A DNA stretch of 64,000 nucleotides from Streptosporangiaceae bacterium (GTDB taxonomy: Bacteria > Actinomycetota > Actinomycetes > Streptosporangiales > Streptosporangiaceae). The position numbers and the translations under genes are program-made. Positions 7,873 to 17,649 of this stretch are shown one piece after another (positions within the stretch are counted from its first letter, which is position 1; the number at the start of each line of letters is the position of its first letter). The stretch is from contig JAOPYK010000191.1 of assembly GCA_025964695.1 (NCBI GenBank), forward strand, positions 120,787 through 184,786, given 5' to 3'. The notes below the pieces were generated by a model. It was not told where the DNA came from and made no database searches. It saw nothing but the letters and a program-made list of their open reading frames with translations.

Positions 7873-9258
7873 TCAGCGATCGGGTTTGGCCGAGGTGTAG
7901 AGCCATCGCTCGAAGAGCGGGCCGAGCGGCCGTCCGGACACGCGCTCGGCGAGGGCCCGGAAGTCGGCGATCGACGCCGCGCGGTAGCGGCGTTCGGTCA
8001 CCCAGGTCCGCAGGATGGTGAAGAAGGCGGCGTCGCCGACCGCCACGCGCACCGCGTGCAACGCCATCGCGCCGCGCTCGTAGACCGGGAAGACCGCGAA
8101 GAGGTTGTCCCGGCCGGGGTCGCCGGGCTTGAGCCGCCAGCCGGGGAAGTCGGCCGGGGTCGCGTACAGCCGGTCGAAGCGCTGCTGGGCGGGCGGGCCG
8201 CCGTGCTGCTCGTCCCACAGCCACTCGATGTAGGTCGCGAAGCCTTCGTTGAGCCAGATGTCCTTCCATGACGCCACGCTCACGCTGTCGCCGAACCACT
8301 GGTGCGACAGTTCGTGGACGACGGTGCTGTGGTCCGGCTGCCCGCTGTAGACCGGCCGGGTCTGGGTCTCCAGCGCGTAGTCGACGTGGGAGTCGGCCAC
8401 GATTCCCCCGGTGGAGCCGAACGGGAAGGCCCCGAAGGTGCTGACCTCCCAGTCGGTGGCCTCGGCGGTCGCCCGGGTGAGCGCGGGCAGACCGGTGCCG
8501 GAGCCGTCGTCGACCGCGGTGATGTCGGGCAGCCCGCCCGGGGTCCGGCTCGTGGCGACACGGAAGTGGCCGATCGCCAGCATCGCCAGATAGCTCGCCA
8601 TCGGCTGGTCGCACCGCCACGAGAACGTCTCGGTTCCCCCGTTCGCGACCCGCCCGGCCGGCTCGCCGTTGGCCAGCACGGTCAGGCCCTGCGGCACCGT
8701 CACATGGAACGTGTAGGTGGCCTTGTCCGCCGGATGATCGTTGACCGGGAACCAGGTCGCCGACCCCACGGGCTCCGATAGCGTCACCGCGCCGTCGCCG
8801 GTGTAGAGCCAGCCGGTGTGGCCCAGGTCCGAGCCGGTGAGTGTCCGTGGCGAGCCCGAGTACGAGACGGACACCCGGAACCCGTGCCCCCGCCGGATGC
8901 CCGCCGCCGGGCTGATCATGAGCTCCTGCCCGTCGCGGGTGTAGGAGGCCGCCCGGTCGTCGACCGTGATCTTGCTGATGTCGAGGCCGAGGAAGTCCAG
9001 GTCGAAGCGGGACAGGTCCTGGGTGGCGGTCGCGGTGACCTCGGTGGTGCCTTTGACCTCCCGGATCGCCGGGTCGTACCGGAGGGTCAGGTCATAGTGC
9101 CCGACGTCGTACCCGCCGTTGCCGGCCAGCGGGAAGTACGGATCGCCCGCTCCGGGCGCTCCGGGGAGGAAGGCCGCGGCCCGCACCGGCGCGGCGGCCG
9201 GGAGCAGGCAGAGCGCGGTCGCGGCCAGGGAGCTCATCGCGCGAGCGGTCGTCTTCAC
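7873..9258 (-). CDS. Secreted M1-family metallopeptidase, copy 2
   Basis: The protein is about 461 residues from the GTG at 9258, with GAGGA just upstream; an ATG seven codons later is the alternative. The N-terminus is a Sec signal peptide (MSSLAATALCLLPAAAPVRA). The mature part opens with GDPYFPLAGNGGYDVGHYDL. Zinc ligands are in HELSHQWFG and NEGFATYIEW, and YALETQ replaces GAMEN. Domain order and length match copies 1 and 3, so this is a local duplication. It ends within 112 nt of the start of copy 1 and lies 147 nt after copy 3. An 18-bp tandem repeat lies 60-95 nt upstream of its start. Confidence 0.87.
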   Translation of the reverse strand: MKTTARAMSSLAATALCLLPAAAPVRAAAFLPGAPGAGDPYFPLAGNGGYDVGHYDLTLRYDPAIREVKGTTEVTATATQDLSRFDLDFLGLDISKITVDDRAASYTRDGQELMISPAAGIRRGHGFRVSVSYSGSPRTLTGSDLGHTGWLYTGDGAVTLSEPVGSATWFPVNDHPADKATYTFHVTVPQGLTVLANGEPAGRVANGGTETFSWRCDQPMASYLAMLAIGHFRVATSRTPGGLPDITAVDDGSGTGLPALTRATAEATDWEVSTFGAFPFGSTGGIVADSHVDYALETQTRPVYSGQPDHSTVVHELSHQWFGDSVSVASWKDIWLNEGFATYIEWLWDEQHGGPPAQQRFDRLYATPADFPGWRLKPGDPGRDNLFAVFPVYERGAMALHAVRVAVGDAAFFTILRTWVTERRYRAASIADFRALAERVSGRPLGPLFERWLYTSAKPDR

Positions 9259-9318
9259 CGTCCTCAGCCTGGCGGTGCCGAGGTCCGCCGTCGCGGTGCG
9301 TGGCCGGGGCTGGACCCA

Positions 9319-9354
9319 ACTCTTTGCCGAGGGGCGACTCTTTGCCGATGTTCG
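9319..9354 (-). repeat. Two tandem 18-bp repeats upstream of M1 peptidase copy 2
   Basis: Two abutting 18-bp units share a 12-bp core ACTCTTTGCCGA (9319-9330 and 9337-9348) and agree at 15 of 18 positions. They lie 60-96 bp before the GTG of the second M1 peptidase and after the end of the third. Spaced direct repeats in this position can be activator-binding sites, but no promoter was recognised next to them. Confidence 0.45.
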
Positions 9355-9404
9355 GTCTTCACCGCGCAACGACCATCACCGGGGAACGACTCGTGCCGGC
9401 GGGG

Positions 9405-10937
9405 CTACCACTTCGTCGGACGGGTCTTGCCGTACAGCCAGGCCTGGAACAGCGCGTCCAGCTTCATGCCCGAGACCCGCTCGGCCGTCGAGATGAACTG
9501 CGGGGTGGTGCCGTTGGCGTGCCGGTGCTCCTTGGCCCAGGTGCGCAGGATCGTCCAGAACTTGTCGTCGCCGACCCGCTTGCGCAGGGCGTGCAGCGTC
9601 ATCGCGGCCCGGTCGTACACCGCGAACTGGTCGAACATGTCCTTGCGGCCCGGGTCGCCCGGCGGCGTCTGCCAGCGGGGGTCGTTGACCAGGCGGTACC
9701 GGTCGTCGTACCGCTTCTGGACCGAGGGGCCGCCGGAGCGCTCGCCCCAGGTCCATTCGGCGTAGGTGGCGAAGCCCTCGTTGAGCCAGATGTCCTGCCA
9801 TTTGGTGACGCTGACACTGTCACCGAACCATTCGTGGGCGAGCTCGTGCGCGAGGATCTCGGGCTGGGCCCCGAATCCGCCGAACACCGGCCGGGTCTGG
9901 GTCTCCAACGCGAAGCCGACGTCCGCGTTGTCGACGATGGCGCCGGTGGAGCCGAACGGGTAGGGGCCGAACAGCTTGGTCCAGGCGTCGGTTATCTCAG
10001 CGGTCTTGGCGTAGACGTCGTTGACGTCGGCCGTCCCGATGCTGGGGTCGACCGCCACGATGATCGGCACACCGGCGGGCGTGTTACCGGTCTTGACCTG
10101 GAAATTGCCGATGTCGATGGTGGCGAGATAGGTGGCCATCGGGTCCTTGACCTGCCAGTGGCTGGTCGTCGTCTCCCGTCGCAGGGAGGCGCTGGCGATC
10201 GTCGGTGACTCGGTGGCCACGGGCGGCGCGGTGCCGCCGGGAGCGGACGAGCCGGGCAGCCCTCCCACCGGCTCGCCGTTGGCGATGACCGTGAGCCCCT
10301 TCGGCGCGGTGACCTCGAAGTCGAAGGTGGCCTTGTCGCTGGGATGGTCGTTGGCCGGAAACCAGGTGTGCGCGCCGCTCGGCTGGCACGCGACGAAGAC
10401 CCCGTCCGAGGTGCGGATCCAGCCGTACTTCCCCAGGAGCGGATCGTTGACCGGCTGCGGCGTGCCGGAGTAGGCGACGGTGACGGTGAACCTGGCGTCT
10501 TTGGCCACCGGCTTGGCGGGGGTGACGATCAGCTCGCTGCTCTGCCGCTCGTACTTGGCCGCGGCGCCGTCGACCGTGACCGATGCGACGTTGAGCCCGG
10601 TCAGGTCCAGGTCGAACCGGGACAGGTCCCTGGTGGCCAGGGCCGTGATCTCGGCGGTGCCGTCCAGTGCCTTGACCTGGTCGGCGGGGTTGATGGCCAG
10701 TTTCAGGCCATAGTGCTGGACGTCGTACCCCCCGTTGCCGTCGCCCGGCGTGTACAGGTCCCCGGCCGACGACTCGCTGGGGTCGAGGGTGGTCGTGGCC
10801 TGGGGCGCGGCCGAGCCCACGGGCGGGGCGGCGGTCGGCGTCGTACCGCCGGATGTGCAGCCCGAGGCGCCGAGCAGGGCCACCGCCGTGGCCGCCGCCG
10901 CGATTCCCGGAGCCATTCGGAAGGTACGTGTCGTCAT
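9405..10937 (-). CDS. Lipoprotein M1-family metallopeptidase, copy 3
   Basis: The ATG at 10937 gives 510 residues. Unlike its two neighbours it carries a lipobox (VALLGASGC) after the hydrophobic stretch, so it should be anchored outside the membrane by lipidated Cys. A Ser/Thr/Pro-rich linker leads to the conserved GDGNGGYDVQHYGL start of the catalytic part. Zinc site: HELAHEWFG and NEGFATYAEW; GAMEN is replaced by FALETQ. An extra 25-residue Pro/Ser/Gly loop (GGLPGSSAPGGTAPP) is inserted in the beta domain compared with copies 1 and 2. It is first in the leftward series of three paralogues. Confidence 0.88.
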   Translation of the reverse strand: MTTRTFRMAPGIAAAATAVALLGASGCTSGGTTPTAAPPVGSAAPQATTTLDPSESSAGDLYTPGDGNGGYDVQHYGLKLAINPADQVKALDGTAEITALATRDLSRFDLDLTGLNVASVTVDGAAAKYERQSSELIVTPAKPVAKDARFTVTVAYSGTPQPVNDPLLGKYGWIRTSDGVFVACQPSGAHTWFPANDHPSDKATFDFEVTAPKGLTVIANGEPVGGLPGSSAPGGTAPPVATESPTIASASLRRETTTSHWQVKDPMATYLATIDIGNFQVKTGNTPAGVPIIVAVDPSIGTADVNDVYAKTAEITDAWTKLFGPYPFGSTGAIVDNADVGFALETQTRPVFGGFGAQPEILAHELAHEWFGDSVSVTKWQDIWLNEGFATYAEWTWGERSGGPSVQKRYDDRYRLVNDPRWQTPPGDPGRKDMFDQFAVYDRAAMTLHALRKRVGDDKFWTILRTWAKEHRHANGTTPQFISTAERVSGMKLDALFQAWLYGKTRPTKW

Positions 10938-10985
10938 CACGGCCCCAGCCTGCCGCTGATCGGGCGGACGGGGCAAGCCGGGCGA

Positions 10986-11681
10986 TCAGTATGTCGTCGT
11001 GGCATAGGGATCAGGTGCGCCCGGCCGGACCTTCACGACCACGGTCCGGGCCGCCTTGTCGTGCAAAGCCTGCTTGCGGCGGTCCCAGAGGATCCAGAGC
11101 ACGTCGAGGACGCCGAAACAGCTGCAGACGTTGCCCGCCACCGCGTAGACCAGGGCGCGCATCAGGGCCTGGCTGTTGCTGATGGGTCCGCCGTCGTCGG
11201 CCCGGACCACCCTGATGCCGAGCAGCCTCTTGCCGACGGTCTGCCCGTGCCGCCGGTAGGTCAGCAGCCAGAAATAGAGGAAACCGATGATCAGGGCGAT
11301 GAGGTTGAGCTTGTACTGCTCGGGCGAGACGAACTCGCCCTGCCTGAGATGGGTCAGACGGTGCCAGCTGACGAACGGCAGTGAGATCAGGAAGTCGACG
11401 GCGGCCAGGATGATCAAGTCGATGATGGCCGCTCCGAGCCGCGCCCATCGGCTCGCCAGCCCGCCCTCCGGATGCGGGTGGCCACCGTACTGCGGCAGGC
11501 CGCCCTGGGCCGCGCCGTACGGCGGCGGCCGCTCGCCCCCGCCGTGGGGCGGGGGCTGGCCGTACGTGCCGCCGTACGGGGGCGGTGCCGAGCCGTACGG
11601 GTTCTGCGGGCCGGGTCCCGGCGGACCCGGGGTCGGCCAGGGCCGATCCTCCGGGGCCGGCTCGACAGGCGGTTGGCTCAT
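10986..11681 (-). CDS. RDD-family membrane protein with proline-rich N-terminus
   Basis: The ATG at 11681 (MSQPPVEPAPED) gives 231 residues. The first 80 are Pro/Gly/Tyr-rich with repeats of the PPPYGG type and should be disordered in the cytoplasm. The remainder is an RDD domain: first helix ASRWARLGAAIIDLIILAAVDFL, second helix LIALIIGFLYFWLL, then RRHGQTVGKRLLGIRVV, a hallmark of the family, and a third helix near the end. RDD proteins are of unsettled function; some exchange Na+/H+. It follows the hpd gene on the same strand with 77 nt between them; a functional link is not evident. Confidence 0.85.
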   Translation of the reverse strand: MSQPPVEPAPEDRPWPTPGPPGPGPQNPYGSAPPPYGGTYGQPPPHGGGERPPPYGAAQGGLPQYGGHPHPEGGLASRWARLGAAIIDLIILAAVDFLISLPFVSWHRLTHLRQGEFVSPEQYKLNLIALIIGFLYFWLLTYRRHGQTVGKRLLGIRVVRADDGGPISNSQALMRALVYAVAGNVCSCFGVLDVLWILWDRRKQALHDKAARTVVVKVRPGAPDPYATTTY

Positions 11682-11758
11682 GCCGAGAACGTGTGCTCGG
11701 CAGAGTGCCGTCAAACCGTGACACGCAAGGCCAGGAGGGGATCTTTACCGCCAGGCCG

Positions 11759-13003
<1,245 letters not shown>

Positions 13004-13489
13004 ATGATCGATGGGCTGGACGCGCGGCTGATCGAGCTCTTCACCCAAGAGCCGCGGATCGGCGTGCTGGAGTGCTCGCGCCGGCTCGGCGTGGCCCGCG
13101 GAACGGTGCAGGCCCGGCTCGACCGGCTGGCGGAGCGCGGGGTGATCAAGGGTTTCGGGCCGGAGATCGACCCGGTGGCGATCGGCTACGGGGTGACCGC
13201 CTTCGTCACCCTGCAGATCCGCCAGGTGGGCGGCCATGACCCGGTGGCGGACCGGCTGGCCGGGGTGCCCGAGGTCATCGAGGCGCACACGATCACGGGA
13301 GCGGCGGACATGCTCTGCCGCGTCGTGGCGCGCAGCAACCGGGACCTGCAGCGCGTGCTCGACGTGATCGTGGACGTGGAGGGCGTGGAGCGGGCCTCCA
13401 CGGTGATCTCACTCGCCACCCAGGTGCCCTACCGGACCCTGCCGCTGGTCCGTGCGGTGGGCGATGGATCCGGAGGGCCCGACGCGTGA
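13004..13489 (+). CDS. Lrp/AsnC-family transcriptional regulator
   Basis: The ATG at 13004 has GAAGGAGA just ahead, giving 161 residues, typical for the family. Residues 1-50 are a winged helix-turn-helix (LDARLIELFTQEP... LGVARGTVQARLDRL). Residues about 60-150 are the RAM/Lrp ligand-binding domain with the alternating beta-alpha pattern (AFVTLQIRQ, EVIEAHTITGAADMLCRVVA, LQRVLDVIVDVEGV, TVISLATQVPYRTLPLV). It is divergent from hpd and is the obvious candidate to control it in response to an aromatic amino acid or keto acid. Effector and sites are not known. Confidence 0.9.
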   Translation: MIDGLDARLIELFTQEPRIGVLECSRRLGVARGTVQARLDRLAERGVIKGFGPEIDPVAIGYGVTAFVTLQIRQVGGHDPVADRLAGVPEVIEAHTITGAADMLCRVVARSNRDLQRVLDVIVDVEGVERASTVISLATQVPYRTLPLVRAVGDGSGGPDA

Positions 13490-13605
13490 CCATGCAACCG
13501 TTCACCGGCGCGAACGCGCGGAAGAGCGATTGCATGATCACACGTCATAGGTCCGCCGGTCTCGGCGGTCGAGCGCCCCGCTTTCCCGGGGCCGGGACCG
13601 TTCCG

Positions 13606-14106
13606 TTACATGCCGGCGTACGGCGTGGCGTCGAGAACCTCGACGGACATGGTGCGGCCGTTCGGCATGTTGTACGACGCCTTCTCCCCGACCTTCTTGC
13701 CGTTGATGGCGGCGCCGAGGGGGGACTTGGGCGAGTACACGTCGATCGGGGATCCGCTCTCCTCGCGCGAGGCGAGCAGGAAGGTGACCTCCTCGTCGTC
13801 GCCCACGAAGCGGATGGTCACGGTCATGCCGGGACCGACCACACCGACGGTGCGCGGCGGCTCGCCCACCCGGGAGGTCTCCAGGATGTGGGTGAGCTGG
13901 AGGATTCGCCCCTCGATCTTGCCCTGCTCGTCCTTGGCGGCGTGGTAGCCGCCGTTCTCCTTAAGGTCCCCTTCTTCCCGGGCTGCCTCGATCTTCTGCG
14001 CGATCTCGATGCGTCCGGGCCCCGAGAGGTGATCCAGCTCATTCTTGAGCCGGTCGTACGCCTCCTGGGTGAGCCAGGAGACGGTATCTGCGCGGGTCTC
14101 GGTCAC
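13606..14106 (-). CDS. greA: Transcription elongation factor GreA
   Basis: The GTG at 14106 follows GAGGAG by 7 nt, giving 166 residues; two in-frame ATGs upstream give a longer tail that homologues lack. The N-terminal coiled coil contains the acidic tip region EAREEGDLKENGGYHAAK, the Gre signature. The C-terminal FKBP-like domain ends DVYSPKSPLGAAINGKKVGE. It binds RNA polymerase through the secondary channel and stimulates cleavage of backtracked RNA. It is convergent with the Lrp gene and divergent from mca, the same greA-mca neighbourhood as in mycobacteria. Confidence 0.95.
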   Translation of the reverse strand: MTETRADTVSWLTQEAYDRLKNELDHLSGPGRIEIAQKIEAAREEGDLKENGGYHAAKDEQGKIEGRILQLTHILETSRVGEPPRTVGVVGPGMTVTIRFVGDDEEVTFLLASREESGSPIDVYSPKSPLGAAINGKKVGEKASYNMPNGRTMSVEVLDATPYAGM

Positions 14107-14252
14107 GGTGGTGCTCCTCATCCACGTGAATGTGGTCAGGTGAAACCTCAAGCTTATCCGGTGCGTAAGAGTAAAGGTTCCCCCTTGCGAAGTTCTGGAA
14201 CGTCTGATCGGCGACAGAGTGTGAGGCGGGGAATCCGGATACGAGTACGGAC

Positions 14253-14267
14253 GTTGTCAGGGACAAC
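14253..14267. promoter_or_regulatory. Palindrome GTTGTC-AGG-GACAAC upstream of mca
   Basis: A perfect 6-bp dyad with a 3-bp centre lies in the 268-bp greA/mca divergent gap, about 110 bp before the mca start. It could bind a dimeric regulator. No matching regulator is recognised and the site may be coincidental. Confidence 0.3.
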
Positions 14268-14374
14268 CGACGACCGGGTGGGGGCGTGGCGCCTGTCCGC
14301 ACCGGATTGTCGGTGGGTCCCGCTAACGTGAGGGGCTCGATCATTCGCACTGGTTGCAGAGGGAGTCCCCCAAG

Positions 14375-15271
14375 GTGGCTGAGACACCGCGCCCCACCGA
14401 GTCGAGGCTGCGGCTGATGGCCGTGCACGCGCATCCCGACGACGAGTCGAGCAAGGGCGCCGCGACCATGGCGCGTTATGTGCACGAGGACGTCGACGTG
14501 CTGGTCGTCACCTGCACCGGCGGTGAGCGGGGTGACATCCTCAACCCGGCGATGGAGCGGCCCGAGGTCAGGGCCGACATCGCGGCGGTGCGGATGGCGG
14601 AGATGAACCGGGCCAGGGAGATCCTCGGCGTCCGGCAGACCTGGCTGGGCTTCGTCGACTCCGGCTTCCCGGAGGGTGACCCACTGCCGCCGCTGCCCGC
14701 GGGCTGCTTCGCGGGGCAGCCCCTCGAGGTCGCGTCCGAGCCGCTGGTGCGCGCGGTCCGGGAGTTCCGGCCGCACGTGATCCTGACCTATGACGAGCAG
14801 GGCGGTTACCCGCACCCGGACCACGTCAAGTGCCACGAGATATCGATGGAGGCGTTCGAGGCGGCCGGTGACCCGGACCGCTACCCGGACACCGGTGAGC
14901 CGTGGCAGCCGCTCAAGCTCTACTACCACCTGACCTTCACCAAGGACCGCATGATCGCGCTGCACGAGGCGATGGTCCAGACGGGGATCGAGTCGCCCTA
15001 CACCGACTGGCTCAAGCGGTTGGACGACCAGCCGCAGCGGTGGGAGATCACCACCAGGGTGCCGTGTGGGGACTACTTCGAGACCCGGGACCAGGCACTG
15101 CTCGCGCACGCCACCCAGATCGACCCGAACGGATTCTGGTTCGCCTGCCCGCTGGAGGTCCAGCGAGAGGCATGGCCGACGGAGGACTACCATTTGACCA
15201 GGTCCTTGGTCGACACCGAGCTACCGGAGGACGATCTGTTCGCCGGAATCCGGGAGAAGGTGTGTCTGTAG
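14375..15271 (+). CDS. mca: Mycothiol S-conjugate amidase
   Basis: The GTG at 14375, with AGGGAG about 10 nt ahead, gives 298 residues. It is a LmbE-like zinc amidase: [11 protein letters not shown] supplies zinc ligands and the catalytic Asp, TCTGGERGD follows, and HPDHVKC supplies the later His. Mca cleaves mycothiol-toxin conjugates, releasing a mercapturic acid for export and GlcN-inositol for recycling. MshB (the biosynthetic deacetylase) is a close relative, but the length, the neighbour gene and the greA-mca synteny with mycobacteria favour Mca. The stop codon shares one base with the start of the next small gene. Confidence 0.92.
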   Translation: MAETPRPTESRLRLMAVHAHPDDESSKGAATMARYVHEDVDVLVVTCTGGERGDILNPAMERPEVRADIAAVRMAEMNRAREILGVRQTWLGFVDSGFPEGDPLPPLPAGCFAGQPLEVASEPLVRAVREFRPHVILTYDEQGGYPHPDHVKCHEISMEAFEAAGDPDRYPDTGEPWQPLKLYYHLTFTKDRMIALHEAMVQTGIESPYTDWLKRLDDQPQRWEITTRVPCGDYFETRDQALLAHATQIDPNGFWFACPLEVQREAWPTEDYHLTRSLVDTELPEDDLFAGIREKVCL

Positions 15272-15525
15272 TGTTCGTTCCGCTCGCGATTCCCTTGAAC
15301 GACGACACCGTGACGCCGGGATTCCTCGGGTTCGGCGTCGTCGTCGCCCTGGGGGTGGCCCTGTTCCTGCTGCTCCGCTCGATGAACAAGCAGATATCAC
15401 GGATCCAGGCACCCAAGGAGGCCGATCTCAAGCAGGCCGAATGGGAGCGCGCCAACCTCGGCCGCGCGGACGGCGACGAGGTCGAGGCCGCCACCGCCGA
15501 GCCCAACGGAAAGACGGCCGACTAG
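15271..15525 (+). CDS. Small single-span membrane protein after mca
   Basis: An 84-residue frame starts at the GTG that overlaps the mca stop by one base (TAGTG), with GGAGAAGG upstream inside mca. One hydrophobic helix (GFLGFGVVVALGVALFLLL) is followed by a charged cytoplasmic tail. A small membrane protein at this place follows mca in other actinobacteria (for example the Rv1083 position). It may anchor or assist Mca or an exporter, but this is inference. Confidence 0.8.
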   Translation: MFVPLAIPLNDDTVTPGFLGFGVVVALGVALFLLLRSMNKQISRIQAPKEADLKQAEWERANLGRADGDEVEAATAEPNGKTAD

Positions 15526-15548
15526 GCCGGCTCCCGATGGAGCCGGCC
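15525..15548. terminator. Hairpin terminator after mca operon
   Basis: GGCCGGCTCC pairs perfectly with GGAGCCGGCC across a CGAT loop. It lies between the convergent mca operon and the histidine kinase gene and can serve both directions. No U-tract follows, as is usual in actinomycetes. Confidence 0.75.
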
Positions 15549-15581
15549 GTGTCCTGACGCCCGGCACGGCCACGGGACGCC

Positions 15582-16895
15582 CTAGGGCTCTCCGCCGGGC
15601 AGCAGCAGGGTGAAGACCGGCGGTGCGGGCCGCCGCAGCACCAGCCGGCCACCCTCGGCCTCGGCCAGTGAGCGGGCCAGTGCCAGCCCGATGCCGTGCC
15701 CGCTGCCGTTCGCCGACGCGGAGGCACGGCGGATGAAGAGGTCGTCGCTGTCCGAGACCCCCGGCCCCTCGTCTCCGACCTCGATGGCCGCTCCCGTCCC
15801 GACGTCCACCGCTCCGACGGTGATCCGTCCCTGACCGTGCCGCATCGCGTTGTCGATCAGCACATCGAGGATCTGGCGGATGGCCCCCGGCGCGGCGCGC
15901 ACCTCCGGCAACCGCTCCTGACCGGCGATGATCAGGCTGCGCCCCGCCGCCGTCAGCGGTCCCTGCCACTGCGCGCGCACGTCGGTGAGCAGGGCGGAGA
16001 GGTCGAGCACCTCCCGGCGAGGCCGGCTGTCGCGGGCCAGCCGGAGCAGATCGTCGATGATGTCCTGAAGGTGTTCGCCACGTTTGAGCGCGGTACGGAT
16101 CGCGACCTCCGGATCCGCGCCGGGCCGGGTGAGGGCGGATTCCAGACCCAGCAGCATCCCGGTGAGAGGGGTGCGCAGCTGATGCGAGACATCGGCGCTG
16201 AAAGCCCGCTCCCGTTCCAGCACGTCACCCAGCCGGCGCGCGGTGGCCTCCAGCGCCAGACCCGCCGCGTCGGCCTCCGGAACGCCCGAGCGCCGGGCCC
16301 GGATGCTGAAGTCGCCCCCGCCCAGCGCCTGGGCGGCGGCGGTGAGCCGCTCCAGCGGGCCGGCCAGCCTGGCCGCCTGGCGGCGGGCGAAGACGGTGGC
16401 CAGGAACAGGACGATGAGGGCCAGCGCGGTCATCAGCAGCCAGGTGCGCTGCGTCCGGTCGGAGATCTTGTTGTAGGGGGTACTGAGCCGTACCACCGCG
16501 ACCAGGCCCTGGTCGGACGGCACCGGGGTGGACACGGCGAGCCTGCCCCGCTCCACCGCCTCGTGGCTGCGCCCGTCCTGGGCCCGCATCGCCACGTCGG
16601 ACCAGGCGGGACCCGCCCCGACGATGTGATCTCCGCCCAGCCCGTAGATGCCGACCGTCAGCCGGGAGGACAGCCCGCGGGGAATCCGCAGCGGTGTCCG
16701 GTCGGTGGCGATGGTGTCCGGAACGACCGCCGCGATCCGGGTGGCGTCGCGTTCCAGGGTGGTGATCGCCTCCTCGCGGTAGAGCCGCTGCACGGCCACC
16801 GCCAGCGGGATCGCGAACAGCACCACCGCGAGCGCCGCGACGCCCACGATCGCGGTCAGCACCTGCCGCCGCAGCGGAGTCGCCTGTTGGTTCAC
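15582..16895 (-). CDS. Two-component sensor histidine kinase
   Basis: The GTG at 16895 has GAGAGG about 9 nt upstream; an ATG seven codons earlier (16916) is the alternative. The protein has about 437 residues: membrane helix (VLTAIVGVAALAVVLFAIPLAVA), an extracytoplasmic sensor loop of about 115 residues, a second helix (WLLMTALALIVLFLATVFA), HAMP linker, then the H-box FSADVSHQLRTPLTG and an HATPase_c domain with N-box VLIDNAMRHG and DEGPGVSDSD. It should autophosphorylate on His and pass phosphate to a regulator. No regulator gene is adjacent; the probable partner is the same-strand OmpR-type gene at 19804-20493, separated by an inverted three-gene cassette. It is divergent from that cassette. 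Confidence 0.9.
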   Translation of the reverse strand: MNQQATPLRRQVLTAIVGVAALAVVLFAIPLAVAVQRLYREEAITTLERDATRIAAVVPDTIATDRTPLRIPRGLSSRLTVGIYGLGGDHIVGAGPAWSDVAMRAQDGRSHEAVERGRLAVSTPVPSDQGLVAVVRLSTPYNKISDRTQRTWLLMTALALIVLFLATVFARRQAARLAGPLERLTAAAQALGGGDFSIRARRSGVPEADAAGLALEATARRLGDVLERERAFSADVSHQLRTPLTGMLLGLESALTRPGADPEVAIRTALKRGEHLQDIIDDLLRLARDSRPRREVLDLSALLTDVRAQWQGPLTAAGRSLIIAGQERLPEVRAAPGAIRQILDVLIDNAMRHGQGRITVGAVDVGTGAAIEVGDEGPGVSDSDDLFIRRASASANGSGHGIGLALARSLAEAEGGRLVLRRPAPPVFTLLLPGGEP

Positions 16896-17065
16896 GCCGG
16901 GAAGCCTCTCACCCATGGGGGACGCGCGGGTCGCCGGCCACCGGCCCGGAACCCCCGGCCGCGCGGCCCCGCCAGGTAAACGGAGCGTTAACTCGTAGCT
17001 GACCGGTCACTGACCCGCTCGCCCGTACGGTCACGGTACGCATCGAGTAAGGCACCCCATCTTTC

Positions 17066-17644
17066 ATGTCCAACGATGATCTGTTTCGCCTGGTGAACGG
17101 CTTCGCCCGGCGGACACCCTGGCTGCACGGTCCCATGAGCGCCTACGCTACCCACGGAATCGTGCTGTTCGCCGCACTGCTGGCCGCCGGGTGGTGGATC
17201 GCCCGCGGTCATGGCTCGGAGGTCATGGCCGCGGCGCTCTGGGCTCCGCTGGGCGTGCTACTGGCGGTCGCCATCGACCAGCCGATCGTGCACGCCGTCG
17301 GCCAGCCCCGGCCGTACGCGGTACTGCCGCACGTCCTCGTCCTGGCGCATCGCGCGGCCGACCCGTCCGTGCCCAGTGATCACGCCACGGTGGCGGGGGC
17401 AGTCGCGGCCGGCCTGTTCTTCGTCCGGCACCGGCTGGGCCTGGTCGCGGCCGCCGCCACGGTTCTCATGGGCGTGTCCCGGGTGTACGCCGGCCTGCAG
17501 TATCCCAGCGACGTGCTGACCGGCCTGCTGCTCGGCGCCATCGTCACCACCCTCGGCTTCGTGCTGGCCAAAGGGGCGCTGGTCTCGGTGGTCACGCGGC
17601 TCCGTACGACCCGGCTGCGCTCGCTCGTGGCGGCTCGAGCCTAG
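17066..17644 (+). CDS. BcrC-like PAP2 family membrane protein lacking the catalytic histidine
   Basis: The 192-residue protein has the hydrophobic segments and block order of undecaprenyl-pyrophosphate phosphatase BcrC: GQPRPYAV, then AADPSVPSDHAT, then SRVYAGLQYPSDV. In PAP2 enzymes the third block is SRxxxxxHxxxD and its His is the phosphate-accepting nucleophile; here that position is Gln145 (CAG, 17498-17500). The Lys that normally lies seven residues before the RP pair of the first block is also absent. The general-acid His in PSDH is kept. It may therefore be a binding/pseudo-phosphatase, or the family may tolerate this variant. It begins a plus-strand cassette with two esterase-like genes, 5 nt apart from the next. 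Confidence 0.82.
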   Translation: MSNDDLFRLVNGFARRTPWLHGPMSAYATHGIVLFAALLAAGWWIARGHGSEVMAAALWAPLGVLLAVAIDQPIVHAVGQPRPYAVLPHVLVLAHRAADPSVPSDHATVAGAVAAGLFFVRHRLGLVAAAATVLMGVSRVYAGLQYPSDVLTGLLLGAIVTTLGFVLAKGALVSVVTRLRTTRLRSLVAARA

Positions 17645-17649
17645 ATCTC

